From contig NZ_CP115483.1 of assembly GCF_027627455.1 (NCBI RefSeq), forward strand, positions 4,588,001-4,652,000: DNA of 64,000 bases. Direction: 5' to 3'. Of this stretch, positions 39,493 to 48,225 are shown piece after piece. The stretch's first letter is position 1. Each line of letters starts with the position of its first letter. The notes under the pieces are model-generated. The model did no database searches. It was not told the DNA's origin and worked only from the letters and a program-made list of their open reading frames with translations. The position numbers and the translations under genes were made by a program. This DNA is from Sphingobacterium sp. SYP-B4668. GTDB taxonomy: Bacteria; Bacteroidota; Bacteroidia; Sphingobacteriales; Sphingobacteriaceae.

Positions 39493-39505
39493 CTGTCTAT
39501 TTTTG

Positions 39506-39804
39506 TCTCAATGGTTCAACACTTGCTCCGCGAAAACTAGATGAAGCATAAGCTGTCATTAGGCCATTATCATTATCGCAGATTCAATATATTCATCAGT
39601 GCTGACATTGCTCCTAATCAAAAGATTCTAAAATAACGCAAGTACCCTTATGAGTCCATTTTAAAAACGTAGACGCTACATCATGTTAGTATCCTCCATC
39701 AGTAGACATACGTATTTTAAAGTACTAAATTAGGACATCCTCGACAAGTTTTCCTCAAAAGTTATTAACACCTGTTAAGAACTGATAGTATAACGTAGAA
39801 TTAG
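39506..39804. other. Intergenic region between TPR operon leader and pyrB terminator
   Basis: About 300 bp without a recognisable gene. The promoter of the TPR operon should lie here on the minus strand, but I see no good TTG/TAnnTTTG pair. It may use a different sigma factor. Confidence 0.4.
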
Positions 39805-39805
39805 A

Positions 39806-39843
39806 AAAAAAAATATGCCCGATTGAAAAAATCGGGCATATTT
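39806..39843 (-). terminator. pyrB terminator
   Basis: Perfect 13-bp arms (AAATATGCCCGAT / ATCGGGCATATTT) with a 7-base loop; the minus strand continues with a long T run. It ends the pyrR-pyrB transcript. Confidence 0.88.
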
Positions 39844-39867
39844 CAGCTACTATAGAGAGCGGTAATC

Positions 39868-40806
39868 TTATCCCCTTTTCCCTGCTAATAGATAGAGTAC
39901 GGCCATACGTACAGCGACTCCATTTTCGACCTGATCCAAGATAATGGAATGGTTACTATCCGCCACATCAGAAGTAATCTCGACCCCTCTATTGATAGGT
40001 CCTGGATGCATGATTGTAATTTCTTTATCGAGAGATTCCAAAATTTCTTTATTCAAGCCATATAACATAGAATATTCCCTTAATGACGGAAAATAGGCGA
40101 TATCTTGTCGCTCTAATTGGATACGCAACATATTTGCGACATCACACCAATTAAGTGCTTTACGAAGATCGTGCTCAACTTTCACCCCAAGTGATTGGAT
40201 ATACTTAGGGATCAAGGTAGTAGGCCCACAAACCATGACCTCGGCACCTTGCTTTTGTAGACAAAGGATATTTGAAAGTGCCACACGCGAGTGCAACACA
40301 TCTCCAATAATAGCGACCTTCCGACCGGCAACATCACCATATCGTTCACGTATCGAAAAAGAATCCAATAAAGCCTGTGTAGGATGTTCATGTGCACCGT
40401 CACCAGCGTTGACAATCTGCGCATTTACATGCCGACTTAAGAATACACCCGCACCTGCATAAGGATGGCGCATGACAATCATATCTACCTTCATCGCCAA
40501 TATATTGTTGACGGTATCTATTAAAGTCTCTCCTTTACTTACTGAAGACGAAGACGCTGCAAAATTGACGGTATCAGCAGAAAGCCTTTTTTCAGCCAAT
40601 TCAAAGGATAACCTCGTTCGTGTAGAATTTTCAAAAAAAACGTTTGCGATAGTAATATCTCTCAATGAAGGAACTTTTTTAATTGGTCTGTTCAAGACGT
40701 CTTTAAAATTAGTCGCTGTATCGAGAATTAGATTTATATCTTTTTCATTCAGATCCTTGATTCCTAAGAGGTGTCGTGTACTTAGTTGTTCTGCTGAAGA
40801 TGACAT
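39868..40806 (-). CDS. pyrB: Aspartate carbamoyltransferase catalytic subunit
   Basis: A 312-residue enzyme that joins carbamoyl phosphate and aspartate in the second step of pyrimidine synthesis. The carbamoyl-phosphate motif FENSTRTRLSFE (residues ~54-65) and HPTQALLDSF (~141) are intact, as is the C-terminal HPGPINRGVEI. No regulatory PyrI gene is adjacent. It lies 27 bp downstream of pyrR and ends at a strong terminator, so expression is likely tied to uracil nucleotides through PyrR or shared transcription. Confidence 0.96.
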   Translation of the reverse strand: MSSSAEQLSTRHLLGIKDLNEKDINLILDTATNFKDVLNRPIKKVPSLRDITIANVFFENSTRTRLSFELAEKRLSADTVNFAASSSSVSKGETLIDTVNNILAMKVDMIVMRHPYAGAGVFLSRHVNAQIVNAGDGAHEHPTQALLDSFSIRERYGDVAGRKVAIIGDVLHSRVALSNILCLQKQGAEVMVCGPTTLIPKYIQSLGVKVEHDLRKALNWCDVANMLRIQLERQDIAYFPSLREYSMLYGLNKEILESLDKEITIMHPGPINRGVEITSDVADSNHSIILDQVENGVAVRMAVLYLLAGKRG

Positions 40807-40833
40807 GTATATCAGATTATTAGCGTTTAATAT

Positions 40834-41379
40834 TTATTTCTTTTCGTTCAATAGGATAATACTGTCGTGTCCATCCACCTCTTCCCAATTGACAATGACC
40901 TTTTGAGAGTCAATGGAATCGACCTGGATACCTATGTAATCCGGTTCTATAGGAATTTGACGGGAGAATCGACGGTCTACCAATACCAACAGTTCAATAC
41001 GACGAGCTCGGCCAAATGCTTGTATTGCATCCATTGCCGAGCGAATGGTACGTCCAGTCCAGAGTACATCGTCTACAAAAATCACGTTCTTACCTTCGAC
41101 TATAAAATCAATCTCGGTACTATTTGCTAATAATGGATTAGCCCCTTCTCTTCTAAAATCATCACGAAAAAAAGTAATATCCAAAATCCCCGTAGGAACG
41201 GGATGGCCGAGCATAAGCTCTAACTCTTTGGACAATCTATTAGCCAAGTAAGTACCTCTTGGTTGGATACCCACTAAAGCAGCATTCGAAAAATCAACGT
41301 GATTTTCAATCAATTGTTGGCAAAGTCGCTTGATTGTAATTTGAAATTTGGGACCGTCTAATAAAATCGACTGTTTCAT
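40834..41379 (-). CDS. pyrR: Bifunctional pyr regulator / uracil phosphoribosyltransferase PyrR
   Basis: A 181-residue type I phosphoribosyltransferase. The PRPP-binding motif VIFVDDVLWTGRTIR is near residue 95 and the flexible loop GIQPRGTYLA near residue 38. PyrR proteins bind pyr mRNA to control attenuation and convert uracil plus PRPP to UMP. Whether this copy binds RNA cannot be read from the sequence; I see no pyr anti-antiterminator in its short leader. It heads the pyrR-pyrB pair. Confidence 0.94.
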   Translation of the reverse strand: MKQSILLDGPKFQITIKRLCQQLIENHVDFSNAALVGIQPRGTYLANRLSKELELMLGHPVPTGILDITFFRDDFRREGANPLLANSTEIDFIVEGKNVIFVDDVLWTGRTIRSAMDAIQAFGRARRIELLVLVDRRFSRQIPIEPDYIGIQVDSIDSQKVIVNWEEVDGHDSIILLNEKK

Positions 41380-41395
41380 TCGAGGAATATTTAGG

Positions 41396-41403
41396 CAAAC
41401 CTA
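41396..41403 (-). promoter_or_regulatory. pyrRB promoter -7 box
   Basis: TAGGTTTG on the minus strand, 16 bp upstream of the pyrR ATG. No TTG at the ideal -33 spacing. Confidence 0.5.
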
Positions 41404-41484
41404 CTATTTTTTTTTGAAAATGCTGCCTTTTTTATAGCAAATAGCAGATTATGGTCAATTGCTAGCTATTAGCTGCCACAAACC

Positions 41485-42864
41485 TTAACGCCTTCTATTC
41501 ACAAGATAATAAACAGGTAACCCAATCAAAATCAGGATTAAACCTGGCCATGTATATTGAGGTTTATAAAAAATAAGTAATACGCAAAATAACCCACCGA
41601 TGCCTAGATACAGAAATGGTGTAAAGGGGTACAAAAAAGCCTTATAAGACCGCTCTACCATTGGCTTCTTCCAGCGCATCCATATCACACCCGCCACTGT
41701 CAACATATAGAACAAGACGATGACAAAAGAAATCATATCTAACAAATCACCGTATTGCCCACTCATACATAGTAAAGACGCCCAAGCCCCCTGCACCCAT
41801 AACGAACGACTAGGTACATTGAACTTATTGTTCGGGATGATCTGCTTAAGGAACAAACCGTCTACAGCCATCTTTTGAAATACACGTGCGCCCGAAAGAA
41901 CCAGCCCATTGACACAGCCAAAGGTAGAAATCATCACCAAGATAGCCATGATTACTGTGCCTGTATGCCCCAAAATCTTCTCAGCAGCAGCGACAGCAAC
42001 ACGGTCGTTCTGTGCAAAAGCAATTTCGTCACGTTCCAAAGCCATTAAGTAGATAAAATTACAAAACAAGTAAAGAATCATCACCAAGGCAGTCCCCCAG
42101 ACCATAGCACGCACCACATTCCTTTTGGGATTTTCAATCTCACCAGCAATGAACGTGACATTCTCCCAAGCTACACTGCTAAAGACCGACCCTACCATCG
42201 CTGCGGCCACACCCCCCATTAGCACCCCACCCGAGATGTCTGTCCATCCAAGCCCCTTCAAGTTTTGGGAGGCTTGAAAACCAAAGCTCAGGTTATCCAT
42301 AAAGAAATTGTGCTTAACCATTACCGCTCCACCAATGATTAACACCAAGAGAGCTAAAATTTTGGAGGAAGTAAAAACGGATTGCACAAGCTTACCGCTT
42401 TGCACACCTCGAGTATTAATAAATGTAAGCAACAGGATAACCAAAATGGCCAATATCTGAATCCACGTAATCTTGAAATCACCCTGCTGAAAAATAGGCG
42501 CCGCATTGTTCAACTCAGGGATAAGATAAGCGGTAAACTTACCAAAGGCGACTGCCACAGCAGCGATAGTACCCGTCTGAATAACCGTGAACAAACTCCA
42601 CCCATATAGGAAGCCCGTCATCTTGCCGAAGATTTCTGTGAGATATGTATATTGTCCGCCTGCTTTGGGATACATAGAAGATAACTCCCCATAACAGATC
42701 GCCGCAGCAACGGTCATCACCCCAGTAATCACCCAAACCACAACCATCCACCATCCAGAACCTAACTGTCGCATGATATCTGCCGATACGATAAAGATAC
42801 CACTCCCGATCATAGAACCCATTACGATCATAATCGCATCCCATAACTTAAGTTGACGTGTCAT
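41485..42864 (-). CDS. APC-family amino acid permease
   Basis: A 459-residue inner-membrane transporter with about 12 hydrophobic helices. The first helix holds the substrate motif MGSMIGSGIFIVSADIM, and the segment after it (SMYPKAGGQYTYLTEIFGK) is typical of amino acid/polyamine/organocation carriers of the LAT or SteT type. It probably exchanges or imports neutral amino acids. It stands as a single gene between the GT117 terminator and pyrR. Substrate not predictable here. Confidence 0.92.
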   Translation of the reverse strand: MTRQLKLWDAIMIVMGSMIGSGIFIVSADIMRQLGSGWWMVVVWVITGVMTVAAAICYGELSSMYPKAGGQYTYLTEIFGKMTGFLYGWSLFTVIQTGTIAAVAVAFGKFTAYLIPELNNAAPIFQQGDFKITWIQILAILVILLLTFINTRGVQSGKLVQSVFTSSKILALLVLIIGGAVMVKHNFFMDNLSFGFQASQNLKGLGWTDISGGVLMGGVAAAMVGSVFSSVAWENVTFIAGEIENPKRNVVRAMVWGTALVMILYLFCNFIYLMALERDEIAFAQNDRVAVAAAEKILGHTGTVIMAILVMISTFGCVNGLVLSGARVFQKMAVDGLFLKQIIPNNKFNVPSRSLWVQGAWASLLCMSGQYGDLLDMISFVIVLFYMLTVAGVIWMRWKKPMVERSYKAFLYPFTPFLYLGIGGLFCVLLIFYKPQYTWPGLILILIGLPVYYLVNRRR

Positions 42865-42926
42865 ATTATTGGTTTATGAAAATAAACTTACACATATTCC
42901 ACAATTTATTATCAAACCACCACATA

Positions 42927-42963
42927 AAAAAAGGAGTGATCTTTGAAAAATCACTCCTTTTTT
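42927..42963 (-). terminator. Terminator after the GT117 gene
   Basis: Arms GGAGTGAT / ATCACTCC extended by A/T runs on both sides; the minus strand ends in a T run. The symmetrical A and T tracts could stop transcription in either direction. Confidence 0.85.
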
Positions 42964-42980
42964 ACTTTCGTAGTTCCCTA

Positions 42981-45900
42981 TTATTGCTGGATATGGTATT
43001 GCTGACTCATTTGGTTGATCAATCCATCCACTTCTTTTGTAAGCGGATTGTTCACCTCCTTGGCCATAATATCTCTATAACGAGATAGTGCATAGAAAGC
43101 ATACTGCACATTGCGCGTTTCAAGATCAGGCTTCGTCTCGGCAATTGCTTGGTAGTAGGCTACGTTCTCTTTAATAAACTTCACATTACGACTGACAATC
43201 TCATCCGCTTTCTGCTTCTCGCCAGTCTTGTAAAGTGCATCAATGACCGTCCAATAACTCAAAGTTTCGGGCATACCGTACACGCGCTTTGGCATATTGG
43301 TATAAGCATCCACTGCCAATTTCTTCACCTCGTCCATTCGTCCTTGGGCCTGTAACCTAGAGATTGCATCACCATAGATACTACCTACGTATAAAGAAAT
43401 ATAACGATAAGAATCCGGATCGATATAAGAGGCATTCGCAATATTACCCCATTTGAACTTAGTCATGATATTGTTGTAAATTGCATCTGGATCTACTAAG
43501 CCTCTACCTTCCCCTTCTTTGACCCCCATCTCAACAGGCATCAAGCGTAAAGCAAATCCCTCTGACACCAAGTAACGATCCAAGCCCATGAAGTTATCAT
43601 CGGGGACGGTAACCGTGAAATAAACAGGTCTCTTCCAATTATTATTGGCCAAAACAGCCAACATAGAAAGCTCCGCTCTCGAAACTATATTCTTGTTGTA
43701 ATTCCAAGTCAACGTATCTGCAATGGCATCATTCCATTCTTTAGGCACCACCTTATTGGCCAATACGGCTTGCTTATCGACAGGCAATAACATTTTTTTG
43801 GTCGGCAAGTAATTTACCATCTCCCCATTTTGCAACTGCGCTTTGTATTCAGGATCATCAGACAACATGATTGTCAACAAATCCTTCACATTTACATACC
43901 CGGGTATACCTGCATCTTGATAATAAATCACATCACGTACCCCGTCCTTAATTTTATCTGGATCGATATTCAATGGAAGTGCATCTGCATCATTTACTTT
44001 CTGCATCATCTGCTTCATATACCAATCCGAGCTTAATAAACTCAAGTTGACCACGCGCACATCCGTACGAAATCCCTCCACCTCTTGCACGTACCAGAGT
44101 GGATAAGTATCATTATCACCGTAAGTGAAGAGTATCGCATTAGGCGCACAGGATTCCAAATAATTCCGCGCCATATCTCTTGCTAAATATTTCTCCGAAC
44201 GATCGTGATCATCCCAATTTTGAGCAATCAAGATGACAGGACCACCAAGTACACACACAGCCGTAGCAATATAGCTCGCCATCTTCGGATCGAGTTTCTT
44301 CCTCAGGAAATCAGCAATCGCAACGACCCCAAGCCCAATCCAAATGCTGAATGCATAAAACGAGCCTGCATATGCATAATCACGCTCACGAGGCTGCAAA
44401 GGTGTCTGATTCAAGTAGAGCACAATAGCCAATCCTGTGAAGAAGAATAACAAGCCAACAATGCCCGCGTCACGTTGCCGTCTTCCAAAATGCCAAAATG
44501 CGCCTATAAGACCTATGATTAGGGGTAAGAAAAATAGTTTGTTATATGATGGATCGGTAATCACAGATGTAGGCAAAGCCTTCTGTCCCCCCACATGCAT
44601 CTGGTCTATGGGTTGCTTAATTCCCGAAATCCAATTACCCTCTGTAAAGGTCCCATTCCCCTGCTGATCGTTCTGTCTTCCTGCAAAATTCCAGAGGAAG
44701 TAACGTCCATACATGTGACCTATTTGATAACCAAAGAAAAATTTGATATTATCTCCAAAAGTAGGTTGTTCATTTTCCCCTAGATTAAGATAATCTCTAT
44801 AATACTGAACGTGTCCCGGTCTATCTCCACTATAAATACGAGGAAACAACGTTTCTCTATCATACTCGTAACCTACTTTTTTCTTCGCGACGACATACTT
44901 ATCCCCATCCTTACGGTATACATTTCCCGTTTCCTTTGATGAAATTGGCTGCGCGTCGAAAAATTTGCCTTTCATCAAAGGTTCATCCCCATATTGCTCT
45001 CTATTTAAATAGCTCAAAAATGTGAATGCATTCTCTGGATCGCTGTTGTTTAATGTTGGGTTGGCTTTAGCACGAACCATAATCATCGTAAATGAGCTAT
45101 ATCCAAAAAGTACAAAGGCAGTACACAACAAGGCAATATTCAATAGTGGTTTGACTTTCTTGATCGAATACCAGATACCAAATACCAATGCACCGACCAA
45201 TAGTAATAAGAAGAATGTCACGCCAGAACCAAAGCCAAAGCCCAGTGTATTGACAAAGAACAAGTCAAAATAGGCTGCAAACTTGACCGAGAACTGTATA
45301 ATTCCCCAAAGGATGAGCGCCAATACGACGACTCCAAGCATCAAGGCAGTCAAAGCACCCTTAGACGTAGCTTTTGATGTACGACGGAAATAAATAACCA
45401 ATGCTATTGCAGGAATTGCCAATAAATTCAACAAATGCACCCCTATAGACAATCCCATTACATAAGCAATGAATATCAACCACTTGTCACCTCCTGGCTG
45501 ATCCGCCTGTTGTTCCCATTTCAAAATAGCCCAAAATACAACGGCTGTACACAAAGAGGACATAGCATATACCTCAGACTCTACTGCCGAGAACCAAAAC
45601 GTATCAGTAAAAGCATAGGCCAAAGCCCCCACTAGACCTGCTCCCATAATCTGAATCAGGTTTGCCTGTGACACTTCCTCCCCACCAGTTACCAACACTT
45701 TCTTCGCTAACGCCGTAACTGTCCAAAAAAGAAACAGTATCGTCAATCCACTGGACACCGCCGAACCGATATTCATCCAAAACGCAATGCGCATGGTGTC
45801 ACCCATTGCCAAATTCGAGAACAAGTTTTGCAACATTAAAAATAAAGGAGCTCCTGGTTGGTGAACAATCTGAAGCTTGTAGGCTGAAGCAATAAACTCT

Positions 45901-46007
45901 CCACAGTCCCACCAGCTCACAGTCCTTTCGACCGTCATCACATACACGACCGTGGCGACAACAGCGCAGACCCAACCTAATAAGTTGTTAATTTTAGTAT
46001 AGTTCAT
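42981..46007 (-). CDS. GT117-family membrane glycosyltransferase (DUF2723)
   Basis: A 1008-residue protein with an N-terminal GT-C-type membrane domain of about 12 helices (residues 1-~580) and a large C-terminal soluble domain. The catalytic acidic motif WWDCGEF (D34 and E37) sits in the first periplasmic loop, as in DUF2723 enzymes. Proteins of this family are abundant in Bacteroidota and are assigned to glycosyltransferase family 117; they are thought to use polyprenyl-phosphate sugars to glycosylate exported proteins. The C-terminal part (GPVILIAQNWDDHDRSEK, FTYGDNDTYPLWYVQ) is a second family signature. A single gene ending in a strong terminator. Confidence 0.9.
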   Translation of the reverse strand: MNYTKINNLLGWVCAVVATVVYVMTVERTVSWWDCGEFIASAYKLQIVHQPGAPLFLMLQNLFSNLAMGDTMRIAFWMNIGSAVSSGLTILFLFWTVTALAKKVLVTGGEEVSQANLIQIMGAGLVGALAYAFTDTFWFSAVESEVYAMSSLCTAVVFWAILKWEQQADQPGGDKWLIFIAYVMGLSIGVHLLNLLAIPAIALVIYFRRTSKATSKGALTALMLGVVVLALILWGIIQFSVKFAAYFDLFFVNTLGFGFGSGVTFFLLLLVGALVFGIWYSIKKVKPLLNIALLCTAFVLFGYSSFTMIMVRAKANPTLNNSDPENAFTFLSYLNREQYGDEPLMKGKFFDAQPISSKETGNVYRKDGDKYVVAKKKVGYEYDRETLFPRIYSGDRPGHVQYYRDYLNLGENEQPTFGDNIKFFFGYQIGHMYGRYFLWNFAGRQNDQQGNGTFTEGNWISGIKQPIDQMHVGGQKALPTSVITDPSYNKLFFLPLIIGLIGAFWHFGRRQRDAGIVGLLFFFTGLAIVLYLNQTPLQPRERDYAYAGSFYAFSIWIGLGVVAIADFLRKKLDPKMASYIATAVCVLGGPVILIAQNWDDHDRSEKYLARDMARNYLESCAPNAILFTYGDNDTYPLWYVQEVEGFRTDVRVVNLSLLSSDWYMKQMMQKVNDADALPLNIDPDKIKDGVRDVIYYQDAGIPGYVNVKDLLTIMLSDDPEYKAQLQNGEMVNYLPTKKMLLPVDKQAVLANKVVPKEWNDAIADTLTWNYNKNIVSRAELSMLAVLANNNWKRPVYFTVTVPDDNFMGLDRYLVSEGFALRLMPVEMGVKEGEGRGLVDPDAIYNNIMTKFKWGNIANASYIDPDSYRYISLYVGSIYGDAISRLQAQGRMDEVKKLAVDAYTNMPKRVYGMPETLSYWTVIDALYKTGEKQKADEIVSRNVKFIKENVAYYQAIAETKPDLETRNVQYAFYALSRYRDIMAKEVNNPLTKEVDGLINQMSQQYHIQQ

Positions 46008-46213
46008 AAATTATGATAGTATTTTGATAATACGCCTCGAAAATAAGGATTACAAACGGACTTCGGAATAATATTGTTCATTTTTAACACAATCGTAGGG
46101 GGCAATTTAACGAAATACGGCGATAGTTGCTTTGGAAGCTCCATTCGAAGATATCATGCGATAAATTATTAAGCTGAAAATCAGCAAGGATAAAGAAATT
46201 AAGCAAAAAAGTT

Positions 46214-46243
46214 TTGGAGAAAACAAAAAGCCCTGTATATTTG
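46214..46243 (+). promoter_or_regulatory. Promoter of tRNA-Gln copy 1
   Basis: TTG (46214-46216), exactly 19 bp, TATATTTG (46236-46243). Full consensus match, 37 bp upstream of the tRNA. Confidence 0.8.
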
Positions 46244-46280
46244 CATCGTCAAAATGAAACACAACGTTTCAAGACGTGAT

Positions 46281-46351
46281 TGTCCCATAGTATAATGGTA
46301 GTACGACAGTTTTTGGTACTGTTTGTCTTGGTTCGAATCCAGGTGGGACAA
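46281..46351 (+). tRNA. tRNA-Gln (TTG), copy 1
   Basis: A 71-nt gene. Acceptor arms TGTCCCA / TGGGACA pair fully, the anticodon loop has TTTTGGT (anticodon TTG), and the T arm GGTTCGAATCC is intact. CCA is not encoded. It has its own promoter and terminator. Confidence 0.96.
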
Positions 46352-46361
46352 CAAGAAAAAA

Positions 46362-46388
46362 GAGAATTGCAAAGCAGTTCTCTTTTTT
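46362..46388 (+). terminator. Terminator of tRNA-Gln copy 1
   Basis: GAGAATTGC pairs with GCAGTTCTC across an AAA loop, with one wobble, followed by a T run. Confidence 0.85.
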
Positions 46389-46422
46389 CATTTATAGCCT
46401 TTTTAACACTTTAAAAACAGTT

Positions 46423-46452
46423 TTGTTTATTTAAAACATTTATATATCTTTG
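46423..46452 (+). promoter_or_regulatory. Promoter of tRNA-Gln copy 2
   Basis: TTG (46423-46425), exactly 19 bp, TATCTTTG (46445-46452). Full consensus match, 30 bp upstream of the tRNA. Confidence 0.8.
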
Positions 46453-46482
46453 CACAACATTAGCAGCTCAGGTCGCTAAGTT

Positions 46483-46553
46483 TGTCCCATAGTATAATGG
46501 TAGTACGACAGTTTTTGGTACTGTTTGTCTTGGTTCGAATCCAGGTGGGACAA
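46483..46553 (+). tRNA. tRNA-Gln (TTG), copy 2
   Basis: Identical in sequence to copy 1 over all 71 nt. It is flanked by its own promoter and a terminator that is nearly the same as that of copy 1, so the gene-terminator unit was probably duplicated. Confidence 0.96.
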
Positions 46554-46560
46554 CAAAAAA

Positions 46561-46587
46561 GAGGATTGCAAAGCAGTTCTCTTTTTT
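46561..46587 (+). terminator. Terminator of tRNA-Gln copy 2
   Basis: GAGGATTGC pairs with GCAGTTCTC using two wobbles, AAA loop, then a T run. It differs from the copy 1 hairpin by one base, and pairing is kept. Confidence 0.82.
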
Positions 46588-46724
46588 CGTTTATAGCTGA
46601 TTTTGCCGACCCTTACCCCACTCTAATCTGTGCACAATATTTAAATAAATTCCATCTCCAGCGACTGCGCATTTACAGCATACAATCCAATGACAAAATT
46701 GTTTTGCCCACCGTTCATATAAAC

Positions 46725-46755
46725 TTGCATATCAAAGCAATTTTATCTATTTTTG
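46725..46755 (+). promoter_or_regulatory. Promoter of tRNA-Gln copy 3 (and possibly prs)
   Basis: TTG (46725-46727), 20 bp, TATTTTTG (46748-46755), 31 bp upstream of the third tRNA. Confidence 0.72.
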
Positions 46756-46786
46756 CCCCGACAATAGCGATCACTTTTGCCACAAT

Positions 46787-46857
46787 TGTCCCATAGTATA
46801 ATGGTAGTACGACAGTTTTTGGTACTGTTTGTCTTGGTTCGAATCCAGGTGGGACAA
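46787..46857 (+). tRNA. tRNA-Gln (TTG), copy 3
   Basis: Identical in sequence to copies 1 and 2. Unlike them it has no terminator hairpin; 68 bp of AT-rich sequence lead directly to prs, for which no separate promoter is visible. A tRNA-prs transcript is likely. Confidence 0.96.
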
Positions 46858-46925
46858 CTTTAAGTAATTAAACAGAAATTTATCAAAGTAAATTCTATTC
46901 TAATCCTTATTCAAAAACACTCACC

Positions 46926-47882
46926 ATGCCTTTGCAATTTAACACCGTAAAACTATTTGCTGGTTCCGGCACACAGGAATTGTCAGAAAAAATCGCAAAA
47001 TCTTACGGAAAACCTCTTGGAGACAAGACCTTATCAAAATTTAGTGACGGAGAGATCCAACCTTTCTACAACGAATCTGTACGTGGAAGTGATGTCTTTT
47101 TAATCCAGTCTACCAATCAGCCAACGGACAATCTTTTAGAACTCCTATTGATGATTGACGCTGCAAAGAGAGCATCCGCCCATTACATTACAGCTGTAGT
47201 TCCTTATTTTGGATTCGCCCGTCAAGACCGCAAAGACAAGCCAAGAGTAGCAATTGGAGCAAAAATGATTGCCAACCTAATTACAGCCGCTGGTGCGCAC
47301 CGTATCATGACGATGGACCTACATGCAGCTCAGATACAAGGATTTTTCGACATTCCGGTAGACCACTTAGACGGCTCTATTATTTTTGTCCCTTACATCA
47401 AATCCCTAAATCTACCAAATCTAACGATTGCATCACCTGACATGGGTGGTTCATACCGCGCACGTACTTTTGCTAAATTTTTCAATGCAGAGGTTATCAT
47501 CTGTGACAAAAGACGTAAACGCGCCAACGAAATTGAATCTATGTCTATTATTGGGGATGTGACCGGTCAAGACGTAGTCCTTATTGACGACATTTGTGAT
47601 ACAGCAGGTACTTTGTCAAAAGCAGCGGCATTGATCATGGAAAATGGAGCAAAATCTGTTCGTGCACTGTGTACACATGCGGTGCTATCAGGCAAAGCAT
47701 ATGAGACTATTGAAAATTCAGTACTCGCAGAAATGATAGTAACAGACACTATCCAGCTCGATACTGAGAAAATGAAGTCTTGCAGTAAAATCAAAGTCCT
47801 ATCTACACAGGACTTATTTGCAAATGCTATTAAAAATGTAAATGAGCACGGATCTATATCCGACCTTTTTCAAGTAGATTAA
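46926..47882 (+). CDS. prs: Ribose-phosphate pyrophosphokinase
   Basis: A 318-residue cytoplasmic enzyme making PRPP from ribose 5-phosphate and ATP, the precursor for nucleotides, histidine and tryptophan. The ATP-site motif YFGFARQDRK is near residue 98, the metal/flexible loop DLHAAQIQGFF near residue 132, and the PRPP motif DVVLIDDICDTAGTL near residue 217. Length is normal. It probably shares a transcript with the third tRNA-Gln and ends at a strong terminator. Confidence 0.96.
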   Translation: MPLQFNTVKLFAGSGTQELSEKIAKSYGKPLGDKTLSKFSDGEIQPFYNESVRGSDVFLIQSTNQPTDNLLELLLMIDAAKRASAHYITAVVPYFGFARQDRKDKPRVAIGAKMIANLITAAGAHRIMTMDLHAAQIQGFFDIPVDHLDGSIIFVPYIKSLNLPNLTIASPDMGGSYRARTFAKFFNAEVIICDKRRKRANEIESMSIIGDVTGQDVVLIDDICDTAGTLSKAAALIMENGAKSVRALCTHAVLSGKAYETIENSVLAEMIVTDTIQLDTEKMKSCSKIKVLSTQDLFANAIKNVNEHGSISDLFQVD

Positions 47883-47918
47883 TCTGTGGATCCAAAAGAC
47901 CACAAGTATATATAAGAC

Positions 47919-47957
47919 AATAGAGGGAACTAAAATTAGTTCCCTCTATTTTTTTTG
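47919..47957 (+). terminator. prs terminator
   Basis: Perfect 14-bp arms (AATAGAGGGAACTA / TAGTTCCCTCTATT), 4-base loop, then a run of T. Confidence 0.9.
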
Positions 47958-48040
47958 CAAAACCTCGTATTTAAACACAGTACATTCTTAATGATACCCC
48001 AGGAACAAAGTCAACTCCAAATTAGACAATAAAATAGTAT

Positions 48041-48084
48041 TTACATAGGGATAACATAGCCTTTACATAGCCCTAACTTAGCCT
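48041..48084 (+). repeat. Four tandem 11-bp repeats
   Basis: The core ACATAG (last copy ACTTAG) recurs at 48043, 48054, 48065 and 48076, an exact 11-bp period with similar flanks (consensus tWACATAGCCt). The period is about one helical turn. Confidence 0.8.
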
Positions 48085-48134
48085 TTGGCTATATAAAGGC
48101 TATCTAAAAGGTAAGTTAAAGTCAGTTTAACTTA
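48079..48134 (+). other. Two hairpins following the 11-bp repeat array
   Basis: Hairpin A: TAGCCTTT (48079-48086) and AAAGGCTA (48095-48102), 8-base loop. Hairpin B: TAAGTTAAA (48112-48120) and TTTAACTTA (48126-48134), 5-base loop. Neither has a T run. They lie about 115 bp upstream of the rplY promoter box. Confidence 0.65.
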
Positions 48135-48225
48135 GTACTTGATCACAACTTTTCCCAAGTAGCAATATAAACTAGAGACTACGGCCATTCGGAATAATGT
48201 TCCTGAAAATCTAACCGTTAAGATT

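Larger units (their letters stand above)
39291..39505 (-). repeat. 100-bp tandem duplication in the leader of the TPR operon
   Basis: Units 39291-39390 and 39391-39490 repeat with an exact 100-bp period at about 96 percent identity, and the first 15 bases recur at 39491-39505. Each unit carries an AT-rich hairpin (17-bp arms, 12-base loop; 39335-39380 and 39435-39480) that pairs at 16 of 17 positions in both copies. The unit boundary lies at the start codon of the TPR gene, so the upstream copies also carry an ATG. Confidence 0.92.

Noticed and set aside
39291..39505. Tandem repeats considered as a CRISPR array
   Set aside because: Only two full units, adjacent without spacers, and no cas genes in the window.
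40870..41480. Search for a PyrR-binding attenuator before pyrR
   Set aside because: The leader is only about 20 bases after the predicted start site and holds no competing hairpins.
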